NCBI GenBank assembly: GCA_035570275.1
Contig: DATMNI010000217.1
Span: 1-64,000, forward strand
DNA: 64,000 bases
Reading direction: 5' to 3'
Source: DATMNI01 sp035570275
GTDB taxonomy: Bacteria; Acidobacteriota; Terriglobia; Bryobacterales; Bryobacteraceae
Below are positions 43,701 through 51,731 of this stretch, in pieces (position 1 is the stretch's first letter; the number at the start of each line of letters is the position of its first letter). Under the pieces are notes generated by a model. It worked only from the letters and a program-made list of their open reading frames with translations. It was not told where the DNA came from and did no database searches. Position numbers and translations under genes: made by a program.

Positions 43701-44226
43701 GCCGGACTATTTGTTGGGCGGCTGGACGTTCTTCACCATTCAGAGCCTGCGCAGCGGTTTGCCGGTGAGTTTTGGCATGGCGGGGAGTCCGTTCAAATAT
43801 CTTCCGGGCGAAACCCAACTGAACATCGTGCCGGGCCAGGCTATCAACGTCCCGAATTACGCCATCGGTCCGAATTTGTGGCCGCAGAATCTGCAGAATC
43901 CCTTCTTCAACATCAACGCTTTCTCGTACCCGGCTGCATTTTCGGGTGGCAACGCGGGCGTAGGCATCGCGCGGACCGGCGCGGTGTGGTGGCCGCAATA
44001 CTCGCTCTCCAAGAGCGTTGCGTTCCGGGAACGGTACAAGCTGACGGTTCGAATGGATGTCAACAACCTGCTTCCCGGGACCCGATGGCTGCAGAGTCCG
44101 AACACCACGGTAAACATCACCAGTCCGCAGACGTTCGGCAAATTCGCTCCCGCTACGGGCACCAGTTTCAGTGCCTGGTACACCCCGAGCGGGCACCTGA
44201 TCGGAATCCTTCGGCTGGAATTCTAA
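40786..44226 (+). CDS. Oar-like TonB-dependent outer-membrane receptor
   Basis: An 1146-residue protein. ATG 40786 has AGGAGG eight bases upstream and starts a signal peptide ('LGSLAFAQ', about 1-28). Next come the regulatory Ig domain ('LVGTVTDSAGAVVPKAVV'), plug ('LNYSIDGAAIKQSV') and a barrel with 'QDDWRVTNKLTLSLGVRYSYE' (landmarks DDWRVTNKL, LGVRYSYE), ending 'IGILRLEF' with terminal Phe. The reading frame is intact. It is the fourth Oar-like gene in the window and closely related in design to that at 36371, consistent with lineage-specific expansion. Confidence 0.88.
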   Translation: MQKAVPLCFLTIFLTMFAGLGSLAFAQNSRTATLVGTVTDSAGAVVPKAVVTVTNVQTQVVTRGMTNEDGAYYVPFLNLGSYELSVEVPGFKRFNQSGLVLNAGETPRIDVKLEVGAVSESIRVTASAPLLQTDTAVVGQVFDTKTVHEIPMMQAKAQNLMYYMQGAQVNNDGSFHILGLPPNLLNYSIDGAAIKQSVRSAIGTTTTAITPPVDSIAEAQVWSTGVPAEMGHTAGGSYNMVLKSGTNQLHFSAEERYINKNWLHRSYFQQASETSPFEYHMFFGSLGGPVYIPKVYDGRNKTFFFLSYGLNYDHEQNPVVTSTPDAGMLAGNFNFPGVASLPIYDPKSITCPATANGCPGGVGYTATQFPGNQIPLNRFDPVAVKFLAQNPYNLPNTVGFYSNTGPNNNYSQNNHYLSDREGYIGKIDQQITSNHKMFFRFAWNMNRQPIGREAVQYKWGLIDNTAFSFGQREPIDLHNVTFGDIYSFGPTLINEFRVAYQRRADTISPALNNGGWAGILGIPGVGPQTFPGFVGASGGSSVAWTANPSGTSNPTGNLRTLNEDFELNENISKVVGRHTFKTGYQMMLTRENDIQVSQPSGTYNFTTAGSGLPNTPNTGNTFASFLLGSVTSATFTSLLQNYIPYWWSHQFFVQDDWRVTNKLTLSLGVRYSYETPAQTKYGNKSEFNPNVADPLTGLMGAITHPKGAVYSSDRNNFTPRAGLSWNFRPKWVFRGSFGMFTQDVMPQLGQEEYLATAAVQQAPGNPFPAFSLSQGPGPVNYPLNSATGTANFFGTNYSSRTATYIDPRLRNPYSMTWAGGFEYEFRPNHLLEATYQGSAGVALIGTTNVNVLPQSIYSSTNTTLLNQVFSATQNYLAYPQFGAITATGNYGHSTYHSLTTRMERRFNSGLRYTFLFTWSRNIAGAAGTGWQYYDWNLTKGVAPTDIRLQFMSQATYDLPFGKNRRFMNRGGVPDYLLGGWTFFTIQSLRSGLPVSFGMAGSPFKYLPGETQLNIVPGQAINVPNYAIGPNLWPQNLQNPFFNINAFSYPAAFSGGNAGVGIARTGAVWWPQYSLSKSVAFRERYKLTVRMDVNNLLPGTRWLQSPNTTVNITSPQTFGKFAPATGTSFSAWYTPSGHLIGILRLEF

Positions 44227-44244
44227 GTAAGGATTTGGGCGCGA

Positions 44245-45786
44245 TCACCCGGAAGCCGTCAGCGGCCGGGGAGGGGCAGGCAGGCGGGCCGGAGCCCGGC
44301 TCAAGATGCCGCTGTAGCTCGCCAGCGGCAGAGCCTTGGCAACAACCTCGTCGAAGGGCAGAAGCGTGATTCCGCCTTGCCCGATTACATACTCCCGGCT
44401 GTCGAATTCGTGTGGGCTGCCCCGCGCCTTGACCACGGTCAGGCAGCGGCGCAGCGTGCTGTTGATTTCCACCAGGCTCAACAAAATGATGTTGTCCACG
44501 ATGGAGCTCACTGGGAAATCCGGCATAAAAGACGAGAGGCCCAGAAACTCCGGATTCTCATAGCTAAAAAACGTAGTCATGAGCCGATGCTTGCTGTAGG
44601 CTACCAGGGCATGAAAGAAATCGCGGTAGACAGCCTGGTCTGCCAGCGCGGTGCTGTAACTCGTCATTCCATCGATGACCATGCGCTGGAGATCGTACTC
44701 CTCGATGGTGCGGACGATCTTGGCGAAATGGGCGTCGATATTCAATTCCTGAGGGCTATCGAACAGGACATGGATCGTGCCCGCGTCGATCTGCGCTTGC
44801 AGATCGAGGCCAATCGTATTGGCATTGCGGACGATCTGCGCCGGGTGCTCATCGAGCGAGATCAGCAGCCCCCGCTTACCCTGCTGGAGCGCCCCCTCCC
44901 GCAAAATCTGCGTGCCCAGTACGGTCTTTCCTACTCCGGAAAGCCCAACCACCATCGTCGTGGATCCATCGTAGATGCCCCCGCCCAGCAAAGAATCCAA
45001 AGCTTCCACCCCGATCACGGAACTCCTGGCCGTGGATGTGGGTTGATGCAGATTGATGCGGGCAGGCGCCTGGACACGGCGGAACACTTCCAGACCTTTG
45101 CCATCCTGAATCACCAAAGTATGCTCGCCAGGCTCATAATCCTGACCCCGGCTCTTGACGACTGAAAGGCCGCGCACAACGCGCCGGTTGCTCAGCGTCC
45201 GGCGCAGGCGGATCACGGTGTCAACCAGAGAAGCCGCGGCTTCCAAAGTCACCTGCTGCTCAGGGTAAGTTCCCAGTTCATGGGAGAGCATGGTGGTCAG
45301 ATGCTCGCGGTTTAGCCCTTCGATGAGTTGTTGCAGGGTCTCGCGGTAGGAGCCAGGCCCGGTGGCCGTTAGCGGCACGCCGGCATTGGCAGCCTGGCGC
45401 AACAGGCCGACGCCATCGATAAAGATGCGCTGGGCGCCCATTTCGGACGCCGTCTCCAGCAGCAGGCTGTCGGGCGAACGCAGTTCCTGATCGAGCACTT
45501 GCGGGCTGGTAAAGACGATCTGCAGCTTCTTCTGCGCCTGCAGTTCGGCCAGGTCCCAGCCCAGCGTGGCGGCGTCGCGAATCAGCTTATCGGGACTGAC
45601 CTCAAAGACCACAATGATGCCGGGCTCGTTGAACTGCGTGATCCCGCGGTAAATGAACTCGACGCCGAAGAGGGTTTTGCCGCTTCCCGTCGATCCTTCG
45701 ACGAGAATCACATTGGTCCTCGGAATCCCACCCATCAGGATGGGATCGAGACCTGAAATACCAGTCCGAACCAAATCGCCCGCCAT
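44245..45786 (-). CDS. Double-domain KaiC-family RecA-like ATPase
   Basis: A 513-residue protein with two KaiC modules. The first has Walker A GSTGSGKT (31-38) and 'FIDGVGLL'; the second has GLSGVGKT (about 280) and 'MVIDGMTSY'. Many KaiC homologues outside cyanobacteria are ATP-dependent signalling or stress proteins rather than clocks. No kaiA or kaiB is present. It lies downstream of a response-regulator gene on the same strand, 200 bases away, and a second KaiC gene belongs to the same signalling cluster. Confidence 0.85.
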   Translation of the reverse strand: MAGDLVRTGISGLDPILMGGIPRTNVILVEGSTGSGKTLFGVEFIYRGITQFNEPGIIVVFEVSPDKLIRDAATLGWDLAELQAQKKLQIVFTSPQVLDQELRSPDSLLLETASEMGAQRIFIDGVGLLRQAANAGVPLTATGPGSYRETLQQLIEGLNREHLTTMLSHELGTYPEQQVTLEAAASLVDTVIRLRRTLSNRRVVRGLSVVKSRGQDYEPGEHTLVIQDGKGLEVFRRVQAPARINLHQPTSTARSSVIGVEALDSLLGGGIYDGSTTMVVGLSGVGKTVLGTQILREGALQQGKRGLLISLDEHPAQIVRNANTIGLDLQAQIDAGTIHVLFDSPQELNIDAHFAKIVRTIEEYDLQRMVIDGMTSYSTALADQAVYRDFFHALVAYSKHRLMTTFFSYENPEFLGLSSFMPDFPVSSIVDNIILLSLVEINSTLRRCLTVVKARGSPHEFDSREYVIGQGGITLLPFDEVVAKALPLASYSGILSRAPARLPAPPRPLTASG

Positions 45787-45986
45787 ATCCGATACACTTT
45801 CCTCTCAAGCCAAACGCAAACCGCTGTCCGGCTTCGTGAGCAGTTCATGGTGGGGCGCAATTCAGGTACCGGCTTCACGCCGCCCCGAGCTGTTATCCCT
45901 TCGACACACCCATCCCGTCGCGGCCCTTACAAGGTTCTATCTATAGCTATCCTAGCCAAGCCGAACCCGGCGTGCTACTCGTAAAA

Positions 45987-46685
45987 CTACGTGCTTTTCC
46001 GGGACGCGGCGAGGCTTGTAACCGGGCTTGTAACCGGGCTTGTCTCGGGCGATACCATCTGGTGCTTGATGGCGTACTGGACCAGCTCGGCAATAGTGTG
46101 AAGACCGAGCGATTGCATGGCCCAGTATCTGTGGAATTCCACGGTTCGCGGGGATATCTCCAACACATGCGCGATTTGCTTGGTGCTCCGTCCCTCGGCG
46201 ATCATCTGCAGCACTTCCCGCTGCCGTGTGGATAGATTCTGCGCCGCCTGGGGCGAATGTTGGCCGCGTCTGATTTGGGCTTCCAATGCCCTTTTGTCGA
46301 TCGCGGGCGATACGAATGTTCCCCCTTGGAGCGCTTCGCGAATCGCCGTCACGATCTCAATGCCGGCGGAGCTCTTCAGCACGTAAGCCGATCCGCCGAC
46401 CTGAAACGCTTCCGAAACATAGACCACATCGGGATGCATGCTGAGGAAAACGATCCGGATCCGCCGGTTAGCCGCCCGAATCTGACGGACCGCCTCAATC
46501 CCGTTGAGGAACGGCATGGAAATATCCGCGACGACAACGTCGGGCTTGAGCTCTTCGGCGGCCTTCACCAGCGCGAGTCCATCCGCCACGGCGCCAATCA
46601 CGTCGAAGTCCGGCTCCAGGATACGGCGCAAGCCTTCGACGACAATCGCGTGGTCGTCCGCCAACAACACCGTTGCGCGTTTCAT
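45987..46685 (-). CDS. NarL/FixJ-type response regulator
   Basis: A 232-residue regulator: receiver domain with D10-D11 acidic pocket, phospho-acceptor D54 ('VVADISMP') and K in the late loop ('YVLKSSAG'), then a LuxR-type helix-turn-helix (about 155-215, 'LSTRQREVLQMIAEGRSTK'). It has a short C-terminal tail made of TSPV repeats encoded by a 12-bp tandem repeat (46012-46047). Its ATG overlaps the stop of the histidine-kinase gene by four bases, so the pair is co-translated and almost certainly cognate. Confidence 0.93.
   Translation of the reverse strand: MKRATVLLADDHAIVVEGLRRILEPDFDVIGAVADGLALVKAAEELKPDVVVADISMPFLNGIEAVRQIRAANRRIRIVFLSMHPDVVYVSEAFQVGGSAYVLKSSAGIEIVTAIREALQGGTFVSPAIDKRALEAQIRRGQHSPQAAQNLSTRQREVLQMIAEGRSTKQIAHVLEISPRTVEFHRYWAMQSLGLHTIAELVQYAIKHQMVSPETSPVTSPVTSLAASRKST
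46012..46047. repeat. 12-bp tandem repeat encoding the TSPV tail
   Basis: Three 12-base units of the type GGGCTTGTAACC at the 3' end of the response-regulator gene, adding SPVT units after the DNA-binding domain. Confidence 0.85.
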
Positions 46686-47764
46686 GGTTCCCTCCGGCGC
46701 AACGGAACGCGAACCTTCACCTGCGTGCCCTTTCCGGGTTGCGACCGGATCGAAAACGCGCCATTTACCAACCGCACGCGTTCCTCCATGCTGATCAACC
46801 CGAGTCGTCCTTTTCCTTTGATGTGTTCCGGATCGAAACCGTTGCCAACGTCAGCTATTTCCATCGCGATCTCATCCCGGCTACCGCTCAAAGCGATCTG
46901 AACGCAGGCAGCTTTGGCATGTTTGCCGGCGTTCCGCAGACATTCCTGGGCTACCCGGTACAGGCACAGCGAAATATCGCCGGGGACAGACCGCGGAATG
47001 GCGCCGGGATCGAATTCGGTGGGAATGCCATGCTTTTCGGAGAAGGCGGCGCATTCATTCCTGAGCGCCACTGCCAAACCGAGATCGTCCAGAATTGCCG
47101 GGTGGAGCCGTTGGGAGATCTGATGGATGTCCTTCGCGAAGTCGCCAATTTGCGCGGTGAACTGCAGCAGCCGGCCGCCGAATTCCTGGGAGGAGGCACG
47201 GCGTGCCAGAGCCGCCATCTCCATTCCCAGCACCGCCAGCTTTTGGCCGAAATCGTCATGGAGCTCGCGGGCCAGACGCTTGCTTTCCGCCTCCTGGGCT
47301 TCAATCAGCTTAGCCGTCAACGCCTGGAGTTCTTCCTGGTAGTCGCGCAGCTCATACTGGCGCGTACGCGTGATCAACGCCGCGTCCACCGCGCTGCGCA
47401 GGCTCAATGGGCGAACGGGTTTTTCCATAATCACCAGATTGCCCCGTGCCACCTTTTGCCGGAACATCTGATGCGCGGCCGCATCGATTCTTTCCCAGTT
47501 GCCGGTCAGCAGAATGACGGGCACATCGGACCATCTGGGTTGTGAGCCCAGAGCGCCGGACAGGCATTCGAGCGCTCCCGGCCCCAGCGCCTCCTCAGTC
47601 AGCAGGATGGCGCCGGCGCCGTCTCGAAGTTGCTCGCAAAGCTGGCGTACATCGGCGATGCGCTCACAAACCACGCCATTGTTGCCCAGCATGTCGCAGA
47701 GGAGCCGGGCATCGCGGCCCGTGGGCGCCACCACCAGCACTCGAAGCTGCTTGTCATTTACCAT
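46682..47764 (-). CDS. HisKA_3-type histidine kinase with pseudo-receiver N-terminus
   Basis: A 360-residue soluble kinase. Residues about 7-130 look like a receiver domain, but the phospho-acceptor position reads 'ILLTEEAL', with no aspartate, while the late lysine ('MEKPVRP') is kept. A coiled coil leads to the HisKA_3 box with H169 ('ARELHDDFGQK'). The HATPase domain has 'NAGKHAKA', 'DVGNGFDPE' and 'GLISMEERV'. There is no membrane segment, so it senses an internal or protein signal. ATG 47764 overlaps the KaiC gene end by 11 bases, and the response regulator follows with a four-base overlap: kaiC, kinase and regulator form one operon. Confidence 0.9.
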   Translation of the reverse strand: MVNDKQLRVLVVAPTGRDARLLCDMLGNNGVVCERIADVRQLCEQLRDGAGAILLTEEALGPGALECLSGALGSQPRWSDVPVILLTGNWERIDAAAHQMFRQKVARGNLVIMEKPVRPLSLRSAVDAALITRTRQYELRDYQEELQALTAKLIEAQEAESKRLARELHDDFGQKLAVLGMEMAALARRASSQEFGGRLLQFTAQIGDFAKDIHQISQRLHPAILDDLGLAVALRNECAAFSEKHGIPTEFDPGAIPRSVPGDISLCLYRVAQECLRNAGKHAKAACVQIALSGSRDEIAMEIADVGNGFDPEHIKGKGRLGLISMEERVRLVNGAFSIRSQPGKGTQVKVRVPLRRREP

Positions 47765-49259
47765 TTTCAAACAGCGAGGAACCATCGCCGGCATACTCGG
47801 GCACGCCCGTCAACACGCCCCGGAAATGACGCAGGGGAGCTCCGATGCGAACGCCCTGCGCGCCCAGATGGAACTCACGAATGGAGTCTTCATGGGCGGC
47901 CTTGCGATGCTTGATAACCGACACGGCACGCCTCACGGCGCCGTCGAATTCAAAAAAACGAAGCATGATCAGCGTGTCCGCCAGGTAACTGACATCGACC
48001 GGCGACTGCACCGCCGCGCCGATGAGGCCGTGTTGTGCCATGGTGAGAACCGCCACTACACCCTTGGCGGCAAGATAGCCCAAAAGCTCATGCATCTGCA
48101 CCGTTAGAAAGCGCTCGTTCGGCATGGCATTCAGGTAGCCATTCAAGCTGTCTATGACCACTACGCGGACTCCAACTTCCTCCACATCCTTCCGTAGCTG
48201 GTGGGCGAACTGACCGGGACAGAGTTCCGCCGGATCGATTCGACGGATACCCACCATACCCGATGACACGTGCGTGCTAAGGTCCATGTCCATCGCGGCC
48301 ATGCGGTCAAGTAACGTGGCCGGACTCTCCTCAAACATGTAGGCTACCGCGTGCTCGCCGCGCCCGGCGGCAGCACGCAAGTAGACCGCCGCGAGAGTTG
48401 ATTTGCCCGCCCCCGCCGGACCAATGATCAGCGTGCTGGTGCCGCGATGCAAAGCACCCCCCAGAAGTCCATCCAGCTCCGCTATGCCCGACGGAAACCC
48501 CGAGCGGTCGCAATCGCCGCGATGCTCGGCGGCAACCAGGCGCGGAAACACGCGGAGGCCCCCGGTCTCGATGACATAATCGTGGCAGCCCTCCTGGAAT
48601 GGCGCTCCGCGAAGTTTCAAAACAACCAACTGCCGCCTGAATGGCCCGTACTCCCGGCCGAGCCGCTCCAACGAAAGAACCCCATGTGAAATGCTGTGCA
48701 ACTGCAGGTCGTGATCGGTTCCAGTCATGTCATCCAAAAGCATGACCGTGCACTGCCGTCCGGCAAAGAATTGTTTTAAAGCCAGGATCTGACGACGATA
48801 TCGGAGCGGATCTCGCGCCAGCAGCCGCATCTCCGACAAAGAGTCGAAAACAACGCGGCGGGGCTTGATTTTTTCGACCTGCTGATAGACGTCGTGAATG
48901 GTGTCGGTGAGCTCGGCGTCTTCCGGACGAAACACCGTATACTCCCATTCGGGCTTCAAACGCCTCTCGGTGGCGTCGAGCTCATACAGGTCAATACCCT
49001 GCAGGGACCATCCATGAGATTCAGCCACGTGGCCGAGTTCGTCTTTGGTCTCGGACAGCGTCACATACAGACACCGTTCTCCTTGTTCCCGCCCCTGAAG
49101 CAGGAACTGCAATGCCAGCGTCGTTTTTCCCGTTCCGGGTTTGCCCTCTACCAAATATTGCCTATGGACAGGAAGTCCACCGGAGAGGATCTGGTCCAGG
49201 CCGGCAATCCCAGTGCCAGCCTTGGGTTTTGCAGAGCTCACTCCATTATTCTGGATCAT
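47754..49259 (-). CDS. Double-domain KaiC-family RecA-like ATPase, first gene of a KaiC-HK-RR operon
   Basis: A 501-residue protein with two KaiC modules: Walker A GKPGTGKT (about 41-48) and GPAGAGKST (about 280-288), Walker B-type 'RVVFDSLSEMRLL' and 'VVVIDSLNGYLNA'. It lacks the extra cyanobacterial clock partners. The direct translational overlap with a soluble histidine kinase suggests that the KaiC protein gates or senses for that kinase, possibly energy state or redox. Paralogous to the gene at 44245. Confidence 0.88.
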   Translation of the reverse strand: MIQNNGVSSAKPKAGTGIAGLDQILSGGLPVHRQYLVEGKPGTGKTTLALQFLLQGREQGERCLYVTLSETKDELGHVAESHGWSLQGIDLYELDATERRLKPEWEYTVFRPEDAELTDTIHDVYQQVEKIKPRRVVFDSLSEMRLLARDPLRYRRQILALKQFFAGRQCTVMLLDDMTGTDHDLQLHSISHGVLSLERLGREYGPFRRQLVVLKLRGAPFQEGCHDYVIETGGLRVFPRLVAAEHRGDCDRSGFPSGIAELDGLLGGALHRGTSTLIIGPAGAGKSTLAAVYLRAAAGRGEHAVAYMFEESPATLLDRMAAMDMDLSTHVSSGMVGIRRIDPAELCPGQFAHQLRKDVEEVGVRVVVIDSLNGYLNAMPNERFLTVQMHELLGYLAAKGVVAVLTMAQHGLIGAAVQSPVDVSYLADTLIMLRFFEFDGAVRRAVSVIKHRKAAHEDSIREFHLGAQGVRIGAPLRHFRGVLTGVPEYAGDGSSLFENGK

Positions 49260-49427
49260 TTCAATCCGGCCTCCTTCCGGGAGCGCTCATTCAATCATAG
49301 TCCCGTTTTTTCCGCCGTGGAACCAGTGGCGCACCGGGCGTATGGCGAAACTGGAGCGGCCAGTGGCGGTAACGCCGCCGTATAATCGGAGTATCAGATC
49401 TTTCCACTCGGGCCATAAGGAGGCTAT

Positions 49428-50288
49428 GTGGTACTCTTCACCGCCAGCAGATGGGGCGCGATCGGCATTGCCCTCCTCGGCGCCGTCGCTACGATTACCG
49501 CACAGACAACCACTTCGCGCTTCAGCCTTCACCAAAGCATTCTGGAGGAGGGTTGGAAGGTTACGCCGGCGGAAGCCGCCCGGTTCGAGTCCGAACTCGC
49601 TGGCGATCCCGGGAACCTGTCTCTGCGCACTCGTCTTCTCAGCTACTACTACCAGTACATGATCAAGGAGCCGCGCCTGCGTCACGTCGTATGGTTGATT
49701 GAGAACCGCCCCGACGCGGAAGTGTTCCTGGCCGCCAGCGATATTACTTCCGTGTCCCAGAATTGGACGGGTCTAAATGAAGCGGCCGGCTACCAGCGTG
49801 TAAAGGCTCTTTGGCTGCGGCAGACGGAGCGATTCCCGGCTAACGCCAAGGTTCTTGCCAATGCCGCCATGGCGATGAACGGACCCGACTCGGAGGTTTC
49901 TTTGGAGTTGGTGAAACGGGCGCGAGGCGTAGAACCAGGCAACCCTGAATGGACCAGGTGGCTGGCAAGAATATACCAGTTGGCCGCACGTTCCAGTTTC
50001 GCCGGCGGGTTCGGCAATATAAGGACTTTCGTTGGGACCCCACAGGATCGCGATACCCTGCCGCCCTTCTCGCTGCCTTTAGCCGCCTGCGACGCGTTGC
50101 AACGCGAACTTGCGACCTCAACGGATGCGGCGCTGGTCGGCGCCACGGGAGAGGCGCTCGTCCGCGAGTCCCGGTTGTTAATTCGCGGCCCGGCAGCCAG
50201 TCCGGAGGTGGTAAAGAGCGCTGCCTTCGGCGAAAACCTGCTTGCCAGGGCGCGCGTTCTCGAACCGGATAACCCGCGTTGGCGATAA
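49428..50288 (+). CDS. Exported protein with TPR-like helical repeats
   Basis: A 286-residue protein. GTG 49428 has AGGAGG six bases upstream, and an overlapping ATG at 49426 is in another frame. The signal peptide runs to about residue 26 ('VATITAQ'). The body is helical with TPR-like turns ('LARGVEPGNPEWTRWLARIYQLA'-type pattern, landmarks VEPGNPEW and ARVLEPDNPRW). No enzyme motif is visible. TATAAT at 49381-49386 may be its -10. It ends right after a repeat-like segment, so it may be shortened. Confidence 0.72.
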   Translation: MVLFTASRWGAIGIALLGAVATITAQTTTSRFSLHQSILEEGWKVTPAEAARFESELAGDPGNLSLRTRLLSYYYQYMIKEPRLRHVVWLIENRPDAEVFLAASDITSVSQNWTGLNEAAGYQRVKALWLRQTERFPANAKVLANAAMAMNGPDSEVSLELVKRARGVEPGNPEWTRWLARIYQLAARSSFAGGFGNIRTFVGTPQDRDTLPPFSLPLAACDALQRELATSTDAALVGATGEALVRESRLLIRGPAASPEVVKSAAFGENLLARARVLEPDNPRWR

Positions 50289-50454
50289 GTCCGGACTACC
50301 TCTTTGACCCGACCCTTTGACCACGCTGGATACCGACGTCGCTGTACCCGCCAGGCTGCCGGCCGGAGAGTAGGATATTCGAGCGCGATGGCTGCCGGCT
50401 TTACCGGGGAGTTTCTGGGGGAGGATCGGCCCGTGGCCGGCGACGTCAGAGAGT

Positions 50455-50916
50455 TCACTTCAGCAGGGCGTCGATGGCGGCTTGAGAGATGGCTTCGTCT
50501 ACCTCCGATGCGGCGCCGCTGGCAGCCATACCGCCGATGGTGACGCCATCGATCTTAATCGGAAGACCGCCTTGATTCGGGAAGGCCTCCGGGAAGGCCA
50601 GAACTTCCAGGTTGCCGGCCTTCAGGCGGTCGGCGGCGGCTTTCGAGGGCTGGCGGTAGATGGCTGCGTGCCGGGCCTTTTTCTGCGCGAACTGGATGGT
50701 GTTGTAGCCGGCGCCATCGGCTTTCTGCAGGAAGAGCAAGTTGCCGGTCTCGTCCACAATGCAGAGCGTGACCTGGACGTTGCGCTTCTGAGCCTCCTGT
50801 TCGGCGGCGGCGACCATGATTTTGATGGCGGCCAGATTCAGGTACTTCTTGGCGGGCAGATCCACGGCCGAGGCCACTACGGCCACCGTAAGGAGCAGAG
50901 TTACAAGTCTGAGCAT
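50455..50916 (-). CDS. Exported GlcG/HbpS-family protein
   Basis: A 153-residue protein with a signal peptide (about 1-17) and the GlcG/HbpS fold: 'VTLCIVDETGNLLFLQKADGA' (landmarks IVDETGN, QKADGA) and 'GGLPIKIDGVTIGGMAASGA'. It is the exported counterpart of the protein at 16292. HbpS-type proteins bind heme or small aromatics in the extracellular or periplasmic space. An SDR gene follows upstream on the same strand 24 bases away, so they may be co-transcribed. Confidence 0.84.
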   Translation of the reverse strand: MLRLVTLLLTVAVVASAVDLPAKKYLNLAAIKIMVAAAEQEAQKRNVQVTLCIVDETGNLLFLQKADGAGYNTIQFAQKKARHAAIYRQPSKAAADRLKAGNLEVLAFPEAFPNQGGLPIKIDGVTIGGMAASGAASEVDEAISQAAIDALLK

Positions 50917-50940
50917 GCGAAATATAGTATCAGGCCGGGG

Positions 50941-51669
50941 TCACAGATAGGTGGGCAGAATCTGCATCTCCGGCACGGCCACCCGGGGCGGGAACTTGGC
51001 AACCGCCAGGATCGCCTCGGCCACGTCTTCCGGCTGCAAGGCTTTGGCCAGCACTTCCGGACCGGGTTTCACGGGCCGCTTGTCCAGGATTTCGGTGTCC
51101 ACAAGGCCTGGACAGATCACACAAGTGCGGACGCCGTTCTCCTTTTCCTCCACACGAATGGCGTGCGCCAGCCCGAGAAGGCCGCGCTTGGACGCCTGGT
51201 AGGCGGCGCCTGAAACGTCCGGCACCAAACCCGAAATCGAAGACACGTAAATGAGGTGTCCGGCGCCCGCCTGACGCATCGCGGGCAGCACGGCGTTGGT
51301 GATATAGTAGGCGCCGTTCAGGTTCACACTCAACATCATGTCCCAGAGGTGGGGGTTCAAGCGCTTCATGGACCGGTCGGGTATGTTGGTTCCGGTGACG
51401 TAAACCATCACGTCAATCTTGCCGCACTGTTCGCACGTTCGTTCCGCGAGTTGTTCCATCTCGGCGGCATTCGATGCGTCGGCGGCGGCGATATCTAATG
51501 CGTGGCCTTCCTTGACCACTTGCTGCTGCAGGCTGCGCAGGCGGTCGCCGCGCCGGGCCGATGCGATCACGCGGGCCCCTTCCCGCGCGAAGAGGACAGC
51601 GGTCTCGCGGCCGATTCCGCTGGAGGCGCCCAGTACGAGGACGACCTGGTCTTTCAAAGAAACGGGCAT
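50941..51669 (-). CDS. Short-chain dehydrogenase/reductase
   Basis: A 242-residue classical SDR: nucleotide motif 'LGASSGIGRETA' (about 12-23), acidic 'ADAS', 'VYVTGTN' at the position of NNAG, serine in 'VSSISG', catalytic 'YQASK' and 'PGLVDTEI'. The replacement of NNAG by TGTN is a mild oddity. I chose ATG 51669 because the SDR fold begins there. NAD(P)H-linked alcohol/ketone chemistry; substrate unknown. Confidence 0.87.
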   Translation of the reverse strand: MPVSLKDQVVLVLGASSGIGRETAVLFAREGARVIASARRGDRLRSLQQQVVKEGHALDIAAADASNAAEMEQLAERTCEQCGKIDVMVYVTGTNIPDRSMKRLNPHLWDMMLSVNLNGAYYITNAVLPAMRQAGAGHLIYVSSISGLVPDVSGAAYQASKRGLLGLAHAIRVEEKENGVRTCVICPGLVDTEILDKRPVKPGPEVLAKALQPEDVAEAILAVAKFPPRVAVPEMQILPTYL

Positions 51670-51731
51670 GCTCAGATTGTGGCACGACTGGCGGGTGCCC
51701 GGCGGGAAAAACACAGCCAGAAATGGCCGGG

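Noticed and set aside
44245..49259. Circadian clock locus
   Set aside because: Two KaiC-family genes are present but no kaiA or kaiB; KaiC homologues with kinases are widespread in non-clock bacteria.
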